NCBI RefSeq assembly: GCF_024580955.1
Contig: NZ_JANIKD010000005.1
Location: 1 to 64,000 of the forward strand
Length of the DNA: 64,000 bases
Reading direction: 5' to 3'
From: Corynebacterium sp. 122RC1
GTDB taxonomy: Bacteria; Actinomycetota; Actinomycetes; Mycobacteriales; Mycobacteriaceae
Part shown: positions 46,843 through 53,553 of the stretch, piece after piece
Numbering within the stretch: the first letter of the stretch is position 1
Layout of the letters: each line of letters begins with the position of its first letter
The notes under the pieces: generated by a model
The model's database searches: none
Told to the model about the DNA's origin: nothing
Seen by the model: the letters and a program-made list of their open reading frames with translations, nothing else
Program-made: the position numbers and the translations under genes

Positions 46843-46911
46843 GGTAGGTTTTCAGGACACCTTTCGGTTCCAGATGGCGCAATCACACCAAAGGTGTCCT
46901 GAAAACCGTCG
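46843..46911 (+). repeat. 69-bp palindromic element, copy 10 (locus E), symmetric form
   Basis: The right arm reads AAAGGTGTCCTG-AAAA-CC, so TTTT pairs with AAAA and the internal loop seen in the other copies is closed. The arms are perfect complements over 18 bases. Confidence 0.9.
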
Positions 46912-46936
46912 TGGCCGCCAAGACAAGATCCCCGTA

Positions 46937-47054
46937 CTACCCCCTGGTGCCGGGCTCGGATGAGGCCGTGTCCGGGGTAGGGGCTATGCTTTGTGCAACG
47001 CCGAAGGGCTAGGGAGGAACTGCCTGCCTGGAGGTGTAAAAGTCCCTAGTTTTT
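46937..47054 (+). promoter_or_regulatory. Hairpin-rich leader of the NCS1 permease gene
   Basis: Contains CTACCCC/GGGGTAG (46937-46943 with 46974-46980), a possible -10 TATGCT at 46985, and a terminator-like hairpin CTAGGGA/TCCCTAG (47009-47015 with 47043-47049) directly followed by TTTTT. The second hairpin lies between promoter and start codon, as in an attenuator or riboswitch expression platform. Confidence 0.45.
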
Positions 47055-47077
47055 GAGTGCGAAGGTGCAGTAGCAAC

Positions 47078-48520
47078 ATGGAGCAGGTTCAGGTCGGCGC
47101 GATTGAGCGCACTGGCATTGAGATTGTGGGGGAGGAGCAGCGTACTGCTTCGCCGAGGCAGCTATTTTTGCCGTGGTTTGCGTCGAACATTTCGGTGTTC
47201 ACCATGAGCTATGGCGCTTGGGTGTTGGGCTTCGGTATTTCGGTTGCGCAGGCCACGGTGGTGGCGGTGCTTGGTGTGATTTTGTCGTTCGTTGTGTGCG
47301 GTGTGATTGCGCTCGGCGGCAAGCGTGGGTCGGTGCCAACTATGGTTATGTCGCGTTCTGCATTTGGTGTGCAGGGAGCGAAGATTCCGGGCATCGTTTC
47401 CTGGCTGGTTTCGATTGGTTGGGAAACCTCACTTGCAATTACGGCGGTGCTGGCTACAGCAACGGTTTTTGAGCGCCTCGGCTGGATGACGGACAGCATG
47501 ACCTTGCTGAACGTCATCGCTTCGGTAACAGTGGCCGTGCTGATCGTCCTCGGTGCGGTGGCGGGATATCACGTCATTATGCGGATGCAGTCCGTGCTCA
47601 CATGGCTGACGGGTTTCACCACGATCATTTATGTGATTTTGGTGTTCCCGGCAATCGACTGGCAGGCCGTAGGCAGCATGGAATCTGGTTCGCTGCCAGG
47701 CATGATCGGTGGCATGACGTTGGTCATGACCGGCACCGGCCTGGGCTGGGTGAACATCGCTGCGGATTGGTCGCGGTATCAATCTCGCAGCACCAAGGAT
47801 TCGTCGATTGTGTTTTGGAATACCCTCGGCGGCTCCCTGGGGCCTGCAGTGCTGATTTCCTTCGGTTTGCTGCTGGCTGGGTCCTCAAGTGAGCTTTCGG
47901 AAAACGTGGGTCTGGACCCTATTGGTGCGCTTTCTGCGCTGCTGCCTACGTGGTTCCTTCTGCCGTTTTTGCTTACCGCGATCCTTTCGCTTCTCTCCGG
48001 TGCGATCAACGGCATCTACTCTTCAGGCCTCACGCTTCTCACCTTGGGAATCAAAGTTCCGCGCCCGCTGGCTTCCCTCATCGACGGCCTGATCCTCACC
48101 GCCGGCACAATCTACGTGGTGTTCTTCTCCCCAACATTCATTGGCCCATTCCAATCCTTCCTGGTCACCTTGGGTGTGCCACTGGCGGCGTGGGCGGGCA
48201 TCATGATGGCGGACATCGCTCTGCGCAAGCAACCCTACGACGAACAGGCACTCTTTGACAGCGAGGGCCGCTACGGCGCGTTCAACGGCGTGTCCCTGGT
48301 GCTGATGGCCATCGCGTGCGTGGTTGGCTGGGGCCTCGTGATCAACACCTACTCCGACGCACCATTCAATGACTGGCAGGGTTACCTCCTTTTCCTCATC
48401 GGCGGCAAGGAAGGCGAATGGGCCTACGGCAACATTGGCGTGATCATTGCTCTGATCATTGGTTTCGTTGGCTACTGGCTGGGGTGCGCATCCAAGGTCC
48501 GCGCCCAGGAACGCCGCTAG
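47078..48520 (+). CDS. NCS1-family permease (cytosine/purine/thiamine-type)
   Basis: 480 residues from ATG 47078, with about 12 membrane helices. The first helices (FLPWFASNISVFTMSYGAWVLGFG) and ADWSRYQSR in the middle are NCS1 signatures. The family imports nucleobases, allantoin, hydantoin, thiamine or related compounds with protons or sodium. The leader contains hairpins that suggest regulated expression, so the cargo may be the sensed ligand; the specific substrate is not identified. A GC hairpin follows the stop codon. No catabolic genes adjoin it. Confidence 0.86.
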   Translation: MEQVQVGAIERTGIEIVGEEQRTASPRQLFLPWFASNISVFTMSYGAWVLGFGISVAQATVVAVLGVILSFVVCGVIALGGKRGSVPTMVMSRSAFGVQGAKIPGIVSWLVSIGWETSLAITAVLATATVFERLGWMTDSMTLLNVIASVTVAVLIVLGAVAGYHVIMRMQSVLTWLTGFTTIIYVILVFPAIDWQAVGSMESGSLPGMIGGMTLVMTGTGLGWVNIAADWSRYQSRSTKDSSIVFWNTLGGSLGPAVLISFGLLLAGSSSELSENVGLDPIGALSALLPTWFLLPFLLTAILSLLSGAINGIYSSGLTLLTLGIKVPRPLASLIDGLILTAGTIYVVFFSPTFIGPFQSFLVTLGVPLAAWAGIMMADIALRKQPYDEQALFDSEGRYGAFNGVSLVLMAIACVVGWGLVINTYSDAPFNDWQGYLLFLIGGKEGEWAYGNIGVIIALIIGFVGYWLGCASKVRAQERR

Positions 48521-48525
48521 GCGCC

Positions 48526-48565
48526 TGCCGACGCTGCCAGCGTGCGAACTTCGGCGGCGTCGGCA
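48526..48565 (+). terminator. Strong GC hairpin after the NCS1 permease
   Basis: 13-bp stem TGCCGACGCTGCC / GGCGGCGTCGGCA with one T-G pair and a 14-nt loop; no T-tract follows. It shares GCCGACG and GGCGGCGTCG with the hairpin after glmS. Confidence 0.55.
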
Positions 48566-48623
48566 CGCGCGTTCCGCGAGGGAGGGGCGAGCGAGAAACC
48601 CGGTGGCACTATGATGGGCACAC

Positions 48624-49412
48624 ATGACGGACTTTGCGCAATGGCCCTGTGAACATGTGAGCGCGGCGAGCACGTTTGGGGTGCACTACGGCGAGCTGGA
48701 TCGGGTGTATGAGCTGGCGAGCGTGACGAAGCTGCTCAGCGCGTACGCGGTGCTCGTTGCGGTGGAAGAGGAAGCAATTGCCCTGGAGGATCGCATCGGC
48801 CCCACCAACGCGACGGTCGCTGAGTTGCTCAGCCACACCGGCGGGGTGGGATTCCAACGCCAGGACAGCACGAGGGAGCCGAATACGCGCCGGGTGTACT
48901 CCTCATATGGCTTCGAACTAGTGGCAGAGCACCTCGAGCAGGCTGCGGGGATGCCTTTTGCTCAATACCTCGACGAGGCGCTGTGCCAGCCGCTCGGGAT
49001 GGGGCGCACCGAACTGTGGGGTTCGCCTGGGCACGAGGCCCGCTCCACGGCCAATGACCTGTTGCGTTTTGCCAAGGAGGTGCTGCGCCCAACTTTGCTG
49101 CACCCCAGCACCGTGCGAAATGCCATACAAAACCACGGTGGCGACCTCCCCGGCGTTGTACCAGGTTACGGCAATCAGAAGCCCTGCCCTTGGGGCCTCG
49201 GGTTTGAAATTAAGGGGAGCAAATCGCCGCACTGGACCGGCACCCAAATGCCGGAGGGCACAGTGGGCCACTTTGGGCAGTCGGGGACGTACCTGTGGAT
49301 TGAGCCCAAGGCAGGGCACGCCGCGGTGGTGCTCACCGACCGCGCCTTCGGCGACTGGGCCAAGCCCCTGTGGGCGGACACCAACGACGAACTGTGGCGC
49401 ACCGCCACCTAG
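48624..49412 (+). CDS. Serine beta-lactamase-like hydrolase
   Basis: 262 residues. The SxxK nucleophile motif is SVTK near residue 33, the second-motif tyrosine is in YSSYGFELV, and HFGQSGTYLW near the C-terminus fits the HxG-type third motif. This is the class C beta-lactamase/DD-peptidase/esterase fold. It lacks a signal peptide and is short for the family, so it is more likely a cytosolic esterase-like enzyme than a resistance enzyme. ATG 48624 lies about 100 bases after the permease stop. Substrate unknown. Confidence 0.82.
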   Translation: MTDFAQWPCEHVSAASTFGVHYGELDRVYELASVTKLLSAYAVLVAVEEEAIALEDRIGPTNATVAELLSHTGGVGFQRQDSTREPNTRRVYSSYGFELVAEHLEQAAGMPFAQYLDEALCQPLGMGRTELWGSPGHEARSTANDLLRFAKEVLRPTLLHPSTVRNAIQNHGGDLPGVVPGYGNQKPCPWGLGFEIKGSKSPHWTGTQMPEGTVGHFGQSGTYLWIEPKAGHAAVVLTDRAFGDWAKPLWADTNDELWRTAT

Positions 49413-49623
49413 AGCGCCTAGAACTTTCAACGAGCACTTGAGCAAATGGGGGTGTGAAGTGGTGATTGAGAGTTGATGGGGGAATGCGCAAGGGGGCAGA
49501 ATCGCGGGCAACACTAGGGATGTTCCCGCGGATGTTCCCGCTGAAGCACGAGGCGTTGGGGAAGACGAAACTCGTCTCAACAGCACAGTTTTCGCTGTTG
49601 GTACTCAGTAAAGGGGCCACCCC

Positions 49624-49977
49624 ATGGAGTTGCTCTCCTGCGCGCTGCTCACCATTGCAGATGCGCCTGCCGCGGCGCGCCCTGCGGTTGAAGCCGCGAT
49701 TGCCGCAACGTTGCGCAGCGCCCCGCCGCTGGCTTTGGGCGCTGCTTTCGCGACCGCACCGGACCCTCGTGGCAGCCACTCTCTTGCCCCTTCGGTGTGG
49801 GACGCGGCGTTTTGCCGTTGGGAAGTCCAGGGGCGCTGGCCGCGTCGGATAGCGTGCACCCAGCCTTTGTACGCAACGCCGGCTGAGCTACGCCTCCTCG
49901 ACGACGCCCTCGCCGACCTCGCCCACGCCATGGACTTTCGCTGCGAGCTCTCCTTCCTCGACGCAGCAGCAGCCTAA
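49624..49977 (+). CDS. Hypothetical alanine-rich protein
   Basis: 117 residues from ATG 49624, with AAAGGGG about nine bases upstream. Ala-rich, helical, with a Trp-containing centre (SVWDAAFCRWEVQGRW) and no recognised motif. Codon use is GC-rich at third positions, which supports it as a gene. Its last four bases overlap the 3' end of the convergent HAD gene. The upstream gap includes a 12-bp tandem repeat (GATGTTCCCGC(G/T) at 49518-49541). Function unknown. Confidence 0.45.
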   Translation: MELLSCALLTIADAPAAARPAVEAAIAATLRSAPPLALGAAFATAPDPRGSHSLAPSVWDAAFCRWEVQGRWPRRIACTQPLYATPAELRLLDDALADLAHAMDFRCELSFLDAAAA

Positions 49978-50777
49978 GCGCTGTGGCCGTAGTGGCCGTC
50001 GCTGAAGGGGTCCAAGATGCGCGTGCTGAGCTCGGCCACGGAATCCACTACGTCGGTGGGGCGGTAGGGGTATTTGTTGATTTCGTGTTCGTCGGAAATG
50101 CCCGTGCGCACGAGGATGGTTCGCATGCCGGCTTCGAGGCCGCAGCGGACGTCGGTGTCCATGCGGTCGCCGATCATCACGGAATGCTCCGAGTGCGCGC
50201 CGATCGCGTTGAGCGCCGAGCGCATCATCACCGGGTTTGGCTTGCCCACGTAGTACGGGTCCTTGCCGGTGGCGGCGGTGATCAGGGCCGCGACCGCACC
50301 CGTGGCAGGCAGGACGCCGTGCGGGGCAGGGCCGGTGACGTCGGGGTTCGTGCAAATGAAGCGCGCGCCGGCGTTGATCAGGTTGATCGCGGTGGTGATC
50401 GCCTCGAAAGAATAGGTGCGTGTTTCGCCGAGCACCACGAAATCGGGGTTGGAATCCGAGAGCACAAAGCCGTGATCGTGCAGCTCGGTGGTCAGCCCGG
50501 ACTCGCCTACAACATACGCGGTGCCATCTTTGGCCTGCTGCGAAAGGAACACCGCCGTTGCTGTAGCCGAGGTCCAAATCCGCTCCGGCGGAATGTCCAA
50601 TCCCGTCTGACGCAGGCGCGCGGCCAAATCGCGCTGCGTGTGGATCGAATTGTTCGTGAGCACCAAAAACTCAATCCCATGTTCCTCAAGCGCACCAATA
50701 AACGCATCCGCCCCAGGAATCATCTCCCCTTCGCGAATGAGCACGCCATCCATGTCCGTCAAATACGCGATCGTCAT
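49974..50777 (-). CDS. HAD-IIA family phosphatase (NagD-like)
   Basis: 267 residues. HAD motif I is LTDMDGVL, motif II is in LVLTNNS, and motif IV is MIGDRMDTDV, with the IIA-type cap between them (YVVGESGLTTELHDHGF) and GKPNPVMM at the lysine region. It is a magnesium-dependent phosphatase, probably of sugar- or nucleotide-type phosphates. Its ATG overlaps the stop of the acyl carrier protein gene by four bases, so the two are co-translated. The partnership with a carrier protein is unexplained. Confidence 0.88.
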   Translation of the reverse strand: MTIAYLTDMDGVLIREGEMIPGADAFIGALEEHGIEFLVLTNNSIHTQRDLAARLRQTGLDIPPERIWTSATATAVFLSQQAKDGTAYVVGESGLTTELHDHGFVLSDSNPDFVVLGETRTYSFEAITTAINLINAGARFICTNPDVTGPAPHGVLPATGAVAALITAATGKDPYYVGKPNPVMMRSALNAIGAHSEHSVMIGDRMDTDVRCGLEAGMRTILVRTGISDEHEINKYPYRPTDVVDSVAELSTRILDPFSDGHYGHSA

Positions 50778-51118
50778 TGTCCATCTCCTCGCCGATCAAT
50801 CAATTCGCACAACTCATCCAGCGACCTCAGCCCCAGAAACTCCTCCTCCGAAATCCTGATCTGAAACTCCTGCTGCACGCGCACGGCCAGCTCAATCCTC
50901 TCCAGCGAATCCAGCCCAGACTCCTCCAGGGTCGCCCCCATCGGCACTTCCTCCGGCAGCAGCGCCCGCAAGCGTACCGACGTCTCCGCCTCCGCCTTCC
51001 GGCCCCCTCCTTCCCCAGACGAAACATCTTCCCGGCCCGTCTGCTCTTTGGCCTGCTGACTAGCCTGCTGGTGCTGGTGTTGGGTCAGTGCCGCGAGCTG
51101 CTCCTGCAACGACGCCAT
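50774..51118 (-). CDS. Acyl carrier protein with Gln-rich N-terminal extension
   Basis: 114 residues. The carrier domain is in the C-terminal ~75 residues: the phosphopantetheine serine is in LEESGLDSLERIELAV, followed by the typical helix III with LRSLDELCELID. The first ~40 residues are a Gln/His/Gly-rich extension, unusual for an ACP. It is the upstream gene of a pair with a HAD phosphatase. The promoter region carries an AGGTTAAGCCTACCT sequence (51159-51173) that resembles an iron-repressor box. In other corynebacteria ACP-like genes occur near aceE; whether this serves fatty acid or mycolate synthesis is open. Confidence 0.8.
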   Translation of the reverse strand: MASLQEQLAALTQHQHQQASQQAKEQTGREDVSSGEGGGRKAEAETSVRLRALLPEEVPMGATLEESGLDSLERIELAVRVQQEFQIRISEEEFLGLRSLDELCELIDRRGDGQ

Positions 51119-51181
51119 CAGTGTCCTTTCCGCTGTGCTTCCTGGCCAATTGCCAACGAGGTTAAGCCTACCTGCCCTCTG

Positions 51182-51250
51182 GGTTGGTTTTCAGGACACC
51201 TTTGCCTCAGCAGCGCCCTGTATGGCCGGAAGGTGTCCTGGTTTCCGTCG
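51182..51250 (+). repeat. 69-bp palindromic element, copy 11 (locus F)
   Basis: Left arm begins GGTTGG rather than CGACGG. Between the divergent ACP and AbiEi-like genes. Confidence 0.9.
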
Positions 51251-51285
51251 TTGGGTGGCTCTTCCCCTGGCTGGTGCACCTACAG

Positions 51286-51354
51286 GGTTGGTTTTCAGGA
51301 CACCTTTACCTCAGCAGCACCCTATATGGCCGGAAGGTGTCCTGGTTTCCGTCG
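51286..51354 (+). repeat. 69-bp palindromic element, copy 12 (locus F)
   Basis: 104 bases after copy 11. Its loop differs from copy 11 at only three of 25 positions; ends 93 bases before the AbiEi-like start. Confidence 0.9.
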
Positions 51355-51447
51355 GAACGCCTCCGAAACAAGCCCCAACCTCGTCGACTCCCGGCCGATT
51401 TTTGGAAGCGTGGAACCAAATGCTGGCCGCGGCAGTCAAAGAAAGGT

Positions 51448-52374
51448 ATGGGTCGTGATTTCAATGTGGTCACTACGGCGCAGTTGTTGCGGCAGGGGTG
51501 GACGGAGTCGAAGATTCGGCATTCGCTGCGGAAGCAGAGGCTGTTTCGGGTGTTCAGAGGCGTATACGCGGATGTGCCGGTGACGCCGCTGGTCATTGCG
51601 TTTGCGTGTGTGCTGGTGCGCCCGGACATTGTGTTTGAAGGCAGGACGGCGATCGAGCTTTACCGAGGTCAGGAGGTCACGCTTCCGCTTCGGGCCAGGG
51701 TGAGGAGTGGGAATCTGCGTAAAGGGATTGCTCATGTGGCACGCTTGCGCCGTACAAGGCTGAAGGCTTATGACCTGATAGAGGGCCTGCCGGTGGTGTT
51801 GCCGGTCGATGCTGCGCAGGGTGCGCCCGAGCTGGATGGCACGTGTATGCGGTTGTTGGACGATTCCTATGCCGGAAAGACTGGCCCGGAGCGGCTGGCA
51901 AAGGATCTGAAGGAGATGGGGCGTGCGGCGAAGGCGCAGGTCAAGCGCTTTTGTGAGAAGGAGGCGGTGATTGGCGCGGACAGTGTGTTTGAGCGCCGGT
52001 TTGTGCGTTCTTTGCGCAAGGCCGGCCTGAATCCTGTGCCGCAGTGCATGGTCGCAGGGTATCGGTGGGATGTCGGCTTCCCTAAGGCAAGGGTCGTGAT
52101 TGACCTCGATTCGGAGAAATTCCACCTTGATCCCGGGGTGAAGCCGTTCATTGAAGATCGCTGGAAAACCAATGAGGCGCAGGCCTCTGGCTGGATTGCC
52201 TTGCGGATTACTGATCAGTGCTTACCTATCCATGAGGCCACATTCATTGACGCGATCAAGCGCATTTTGGACCACAGGAGCCGGTATCCACGGCGCCGCC
52301 TGCCTGAGCTCAGCCCGAATCCTGTGTGGCGTTGGCATGTGATGCTCCAGGATTTTGCGCCCGTTCACTTTTGA
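51448..52374 (+). CDS. AbiEi-like winged helix fused to DUF559 (PD-(D/E)XK-type) domain
   Basis: 308 residues from ATG 51448 (MGRDFNVVTTAQL), chosen because the upstream open frame runs through two palindromic elements. Residues 1-55 resemble the N-terminal domain of AbiEi-type antitoxin regulators (QGWTESKIRHSL, FRVFRGVY). The C-terminal half (from about 185) has an E...D...DxD pattern in SVFERRFVRSL and WDVGFPKARVVIDLDSEKFH, consistent with a DUF559/Vsr-like nuclease core. No AbiEii-type toxin is adjacent. Such fusions are frequent orphans in actinobacteria; the function is uncertain. Confidence 0.65.
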   Translation: MGRDFNVVTTAQLLRQGWTESKIRHSLRKQRLFRVFRGVYADVPVTPLVIAFACVLVRPDIVFEGRTAIELYRGQEVTLPLRARVRSGNLRKGIAHVARLRRTRLKAYDLIEGLPVVLPVDAAQGAPELDGTCMRLLDDSYAGKTGPERLAKDLKEMGRAAKAQVKRFCEKEAVIGADSVFERRFVRSLRKAGLNPVPQCMVAGYRWDVGFPKARVVIDLDSEKFHLDPGVKPFIEDRWKTNEAQASGWIALRITDQCLPIHEATFIDAIKRILDHRSRYPRRRLPELSPNPVWRWHVMLQDFAPVHF

Positions 52375-52407
52375 TGTGCCCACACCCGCACCGGTATCAT
52401 CGAGTGA

Positions 52408-53322
52408 ATGGATTGGTTGGACCGTGCTCGCGCGTTGATGGGGGAGCGCAAGGAGGATTTGCCCCCGCTGCCGACGCCTGACCGCGAAGGGCGCGGCGAT
52501 GGGGTCCATTACTTTGAGTACGGCCTTTCCACTGATTCCCCTGCGACCGTGGTCTTCGTGCACGGTTTCACGCTGGCGGCCTCGGCATGGTTTATGCAGG
52601 TAGAGGCTGTCGCTCCGCATGCTCGATGCCTGGCCGTGGATTTGCGCGGCCACGGTGAGACGGGTCGCTGGCCGGTCCCGGAGTGCACGATCACTGGCGC
52701 CGCCGACGACGTCCTCACCGCTCTCACTCACGCAGGCGTCGATGGGCCCTTGGTGTTCGTGGGGCATTCGTTGGGCGGCATGGTCGTGATGAACTTGCTG
52801 CGCCGCTACCCTGATCTGCGGGCGCGGGTGCAGAGTGTGGTCCTGGTGTCTACGGCGGTGGATTCGATCGCGAGCCAGGGGATTCCGCAGGTCCTCGCGT
52901 TGCCGATCGTGGAGAAGATCCGCGACGCCGCCGAAGCCTCACCGAAGGACGCCGCCCGCTTTCGCAAACGCATTTCCCGTCTGGTTGCGCCCACGCTCGC
53001 GACCACCGTCTTCCAGACGCCGCTGCCCTCCAGCGTGATCAATTTCCACGCGCAGCTCATCCATTCCACGCCGCTGGACACCTACGTTGGCTTCCTCGAC
53101 GAGCTCCAGTCCCACAACGAGGTGGAAGGCGCGAAGGCCCTCCGCGGCATAAAAGGCGTGGTCATGGTAGGTACGCGCGATGCCGTCACCGAGCCCGAGC
53201 AATCCGAGCGCATCGCCGAGCTCTGGGGCTGCGGCCTCCAATTCGCCCGCGACGCCGGCCACATGCTCATCTTCGAACAACCCGCGCTCGTCAACAAAGC
53301 GATCCTGAGCGCGCTTCGCTAG
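52408..53322 (+). CDS. Alpha/beta hydrolase
   Basis: 304 residues. The oxyanion strand HGFTL, the nucleophile elbow GHSLGGM and the C-terminal histidine in GHMLIFEQP fit an esterase/lipase-like serine hydrolase of the alpha/beta-hydrolase fold. No signal peptide; likely cytosolic. It lies 33 bases after the AbiEi-like gene and ends exactly where palindromic copy 13 begins. Many relatives annotated near aceE lack a defined substrate, so it is left unnamed. Confidence 0.86.
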   Translation: MDWLDRARALMGERKEDLPPLPTPDREGRGDGVHYFEYGLSTDSPATVVFVHGFTLAASAWFMQVEAVAPHARCLAVDLRGHGETGRWPVPECTITGAADDVLTALTHAGVDGPLVFVGHSLGGMVVMNLLRRYPDLRARVQSVVLVSTAVDSIASQGIPQVLALPIVEKIRDAAEASPKDAARFRKRISRLVAPTLATTVFQTPLPSSVINFHAQLIHSTPLDTYVGFLDELQSHNEVEGAKALRGIKGVVMVGTRDAVTEPEQSERIAELWGCGLQFARDAGHMLIFEQPALVNKAILSALR

Positions 53323-53391
53323 CGCCGGTTTTCAGGACACTTTCGCCCCCGCAGCGCCGCTGTTTTGTCAAAGGTGTCCTGGTTTCCGTCT
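53323..53391 (+). repeat. 69-bp palindromic element, copy 13 (locus G)
   Basis: Begins at the base after the hydrolase stop codon. Left arm CGCCGG-TTTT-CAGGACACTTT (one C missing), right arm ending CCGTCT. Confidence 0.88.
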
Positions 53392-53416
53392 TTGGAGCCG
53401 CTTCCGACGCGGGCAG

Positions 53417-53485
53417 CGCCGGTTTTCAGGACACTTTCGCCCCCGCGGCGCCGCTGTTTTGTCAAAGGTGTCCTGGTTTCCGTCC
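53417..53485 (+). repeat. 69-bp palindromic element, copy 14 (locus G)
   Basis: 94 bases after copy 13, the shortest period in the window. Loop identical to copy 13 except for one base; the same missing C in the left arm shows the pair arose by local duplication. Confidence 0.88.
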
Positions 53486-53494
53486 TTGGGCACC

Positions 53495-53524
53495 AAAAAA
53501 GGGGGAGCGCCGCAGCGCTCCCCC
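53495..53524 (-). terminator. Intrinsic terminator of aceE
   Basis: Perfect 10-bp stem GGGGGAGCGC / GCGCTCCCCC with a 4-nt loop; on the minus strand it is followed by TTTTTT. It lies about 30 bases past the aceE stop. Confidence 0.92.
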
Positions 53525-53553
53525 CGAGACTTCCCTAAGGGGCCCTAAGGCCC

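Noticed and set aside
46937-47054. TPP or guanidine riboswitch upstream of the NCS1 permease
   Set aside because: Key conserved blocks of those classes are absent; the leader is reported only as hairpin-rich.
51184-51447. N-terminal extension of the AbiEi-like gene
   Set aside because: The extension is encoded by two palindromic elements; the real protein begins at ATG 51448 with the winged-helix domain.
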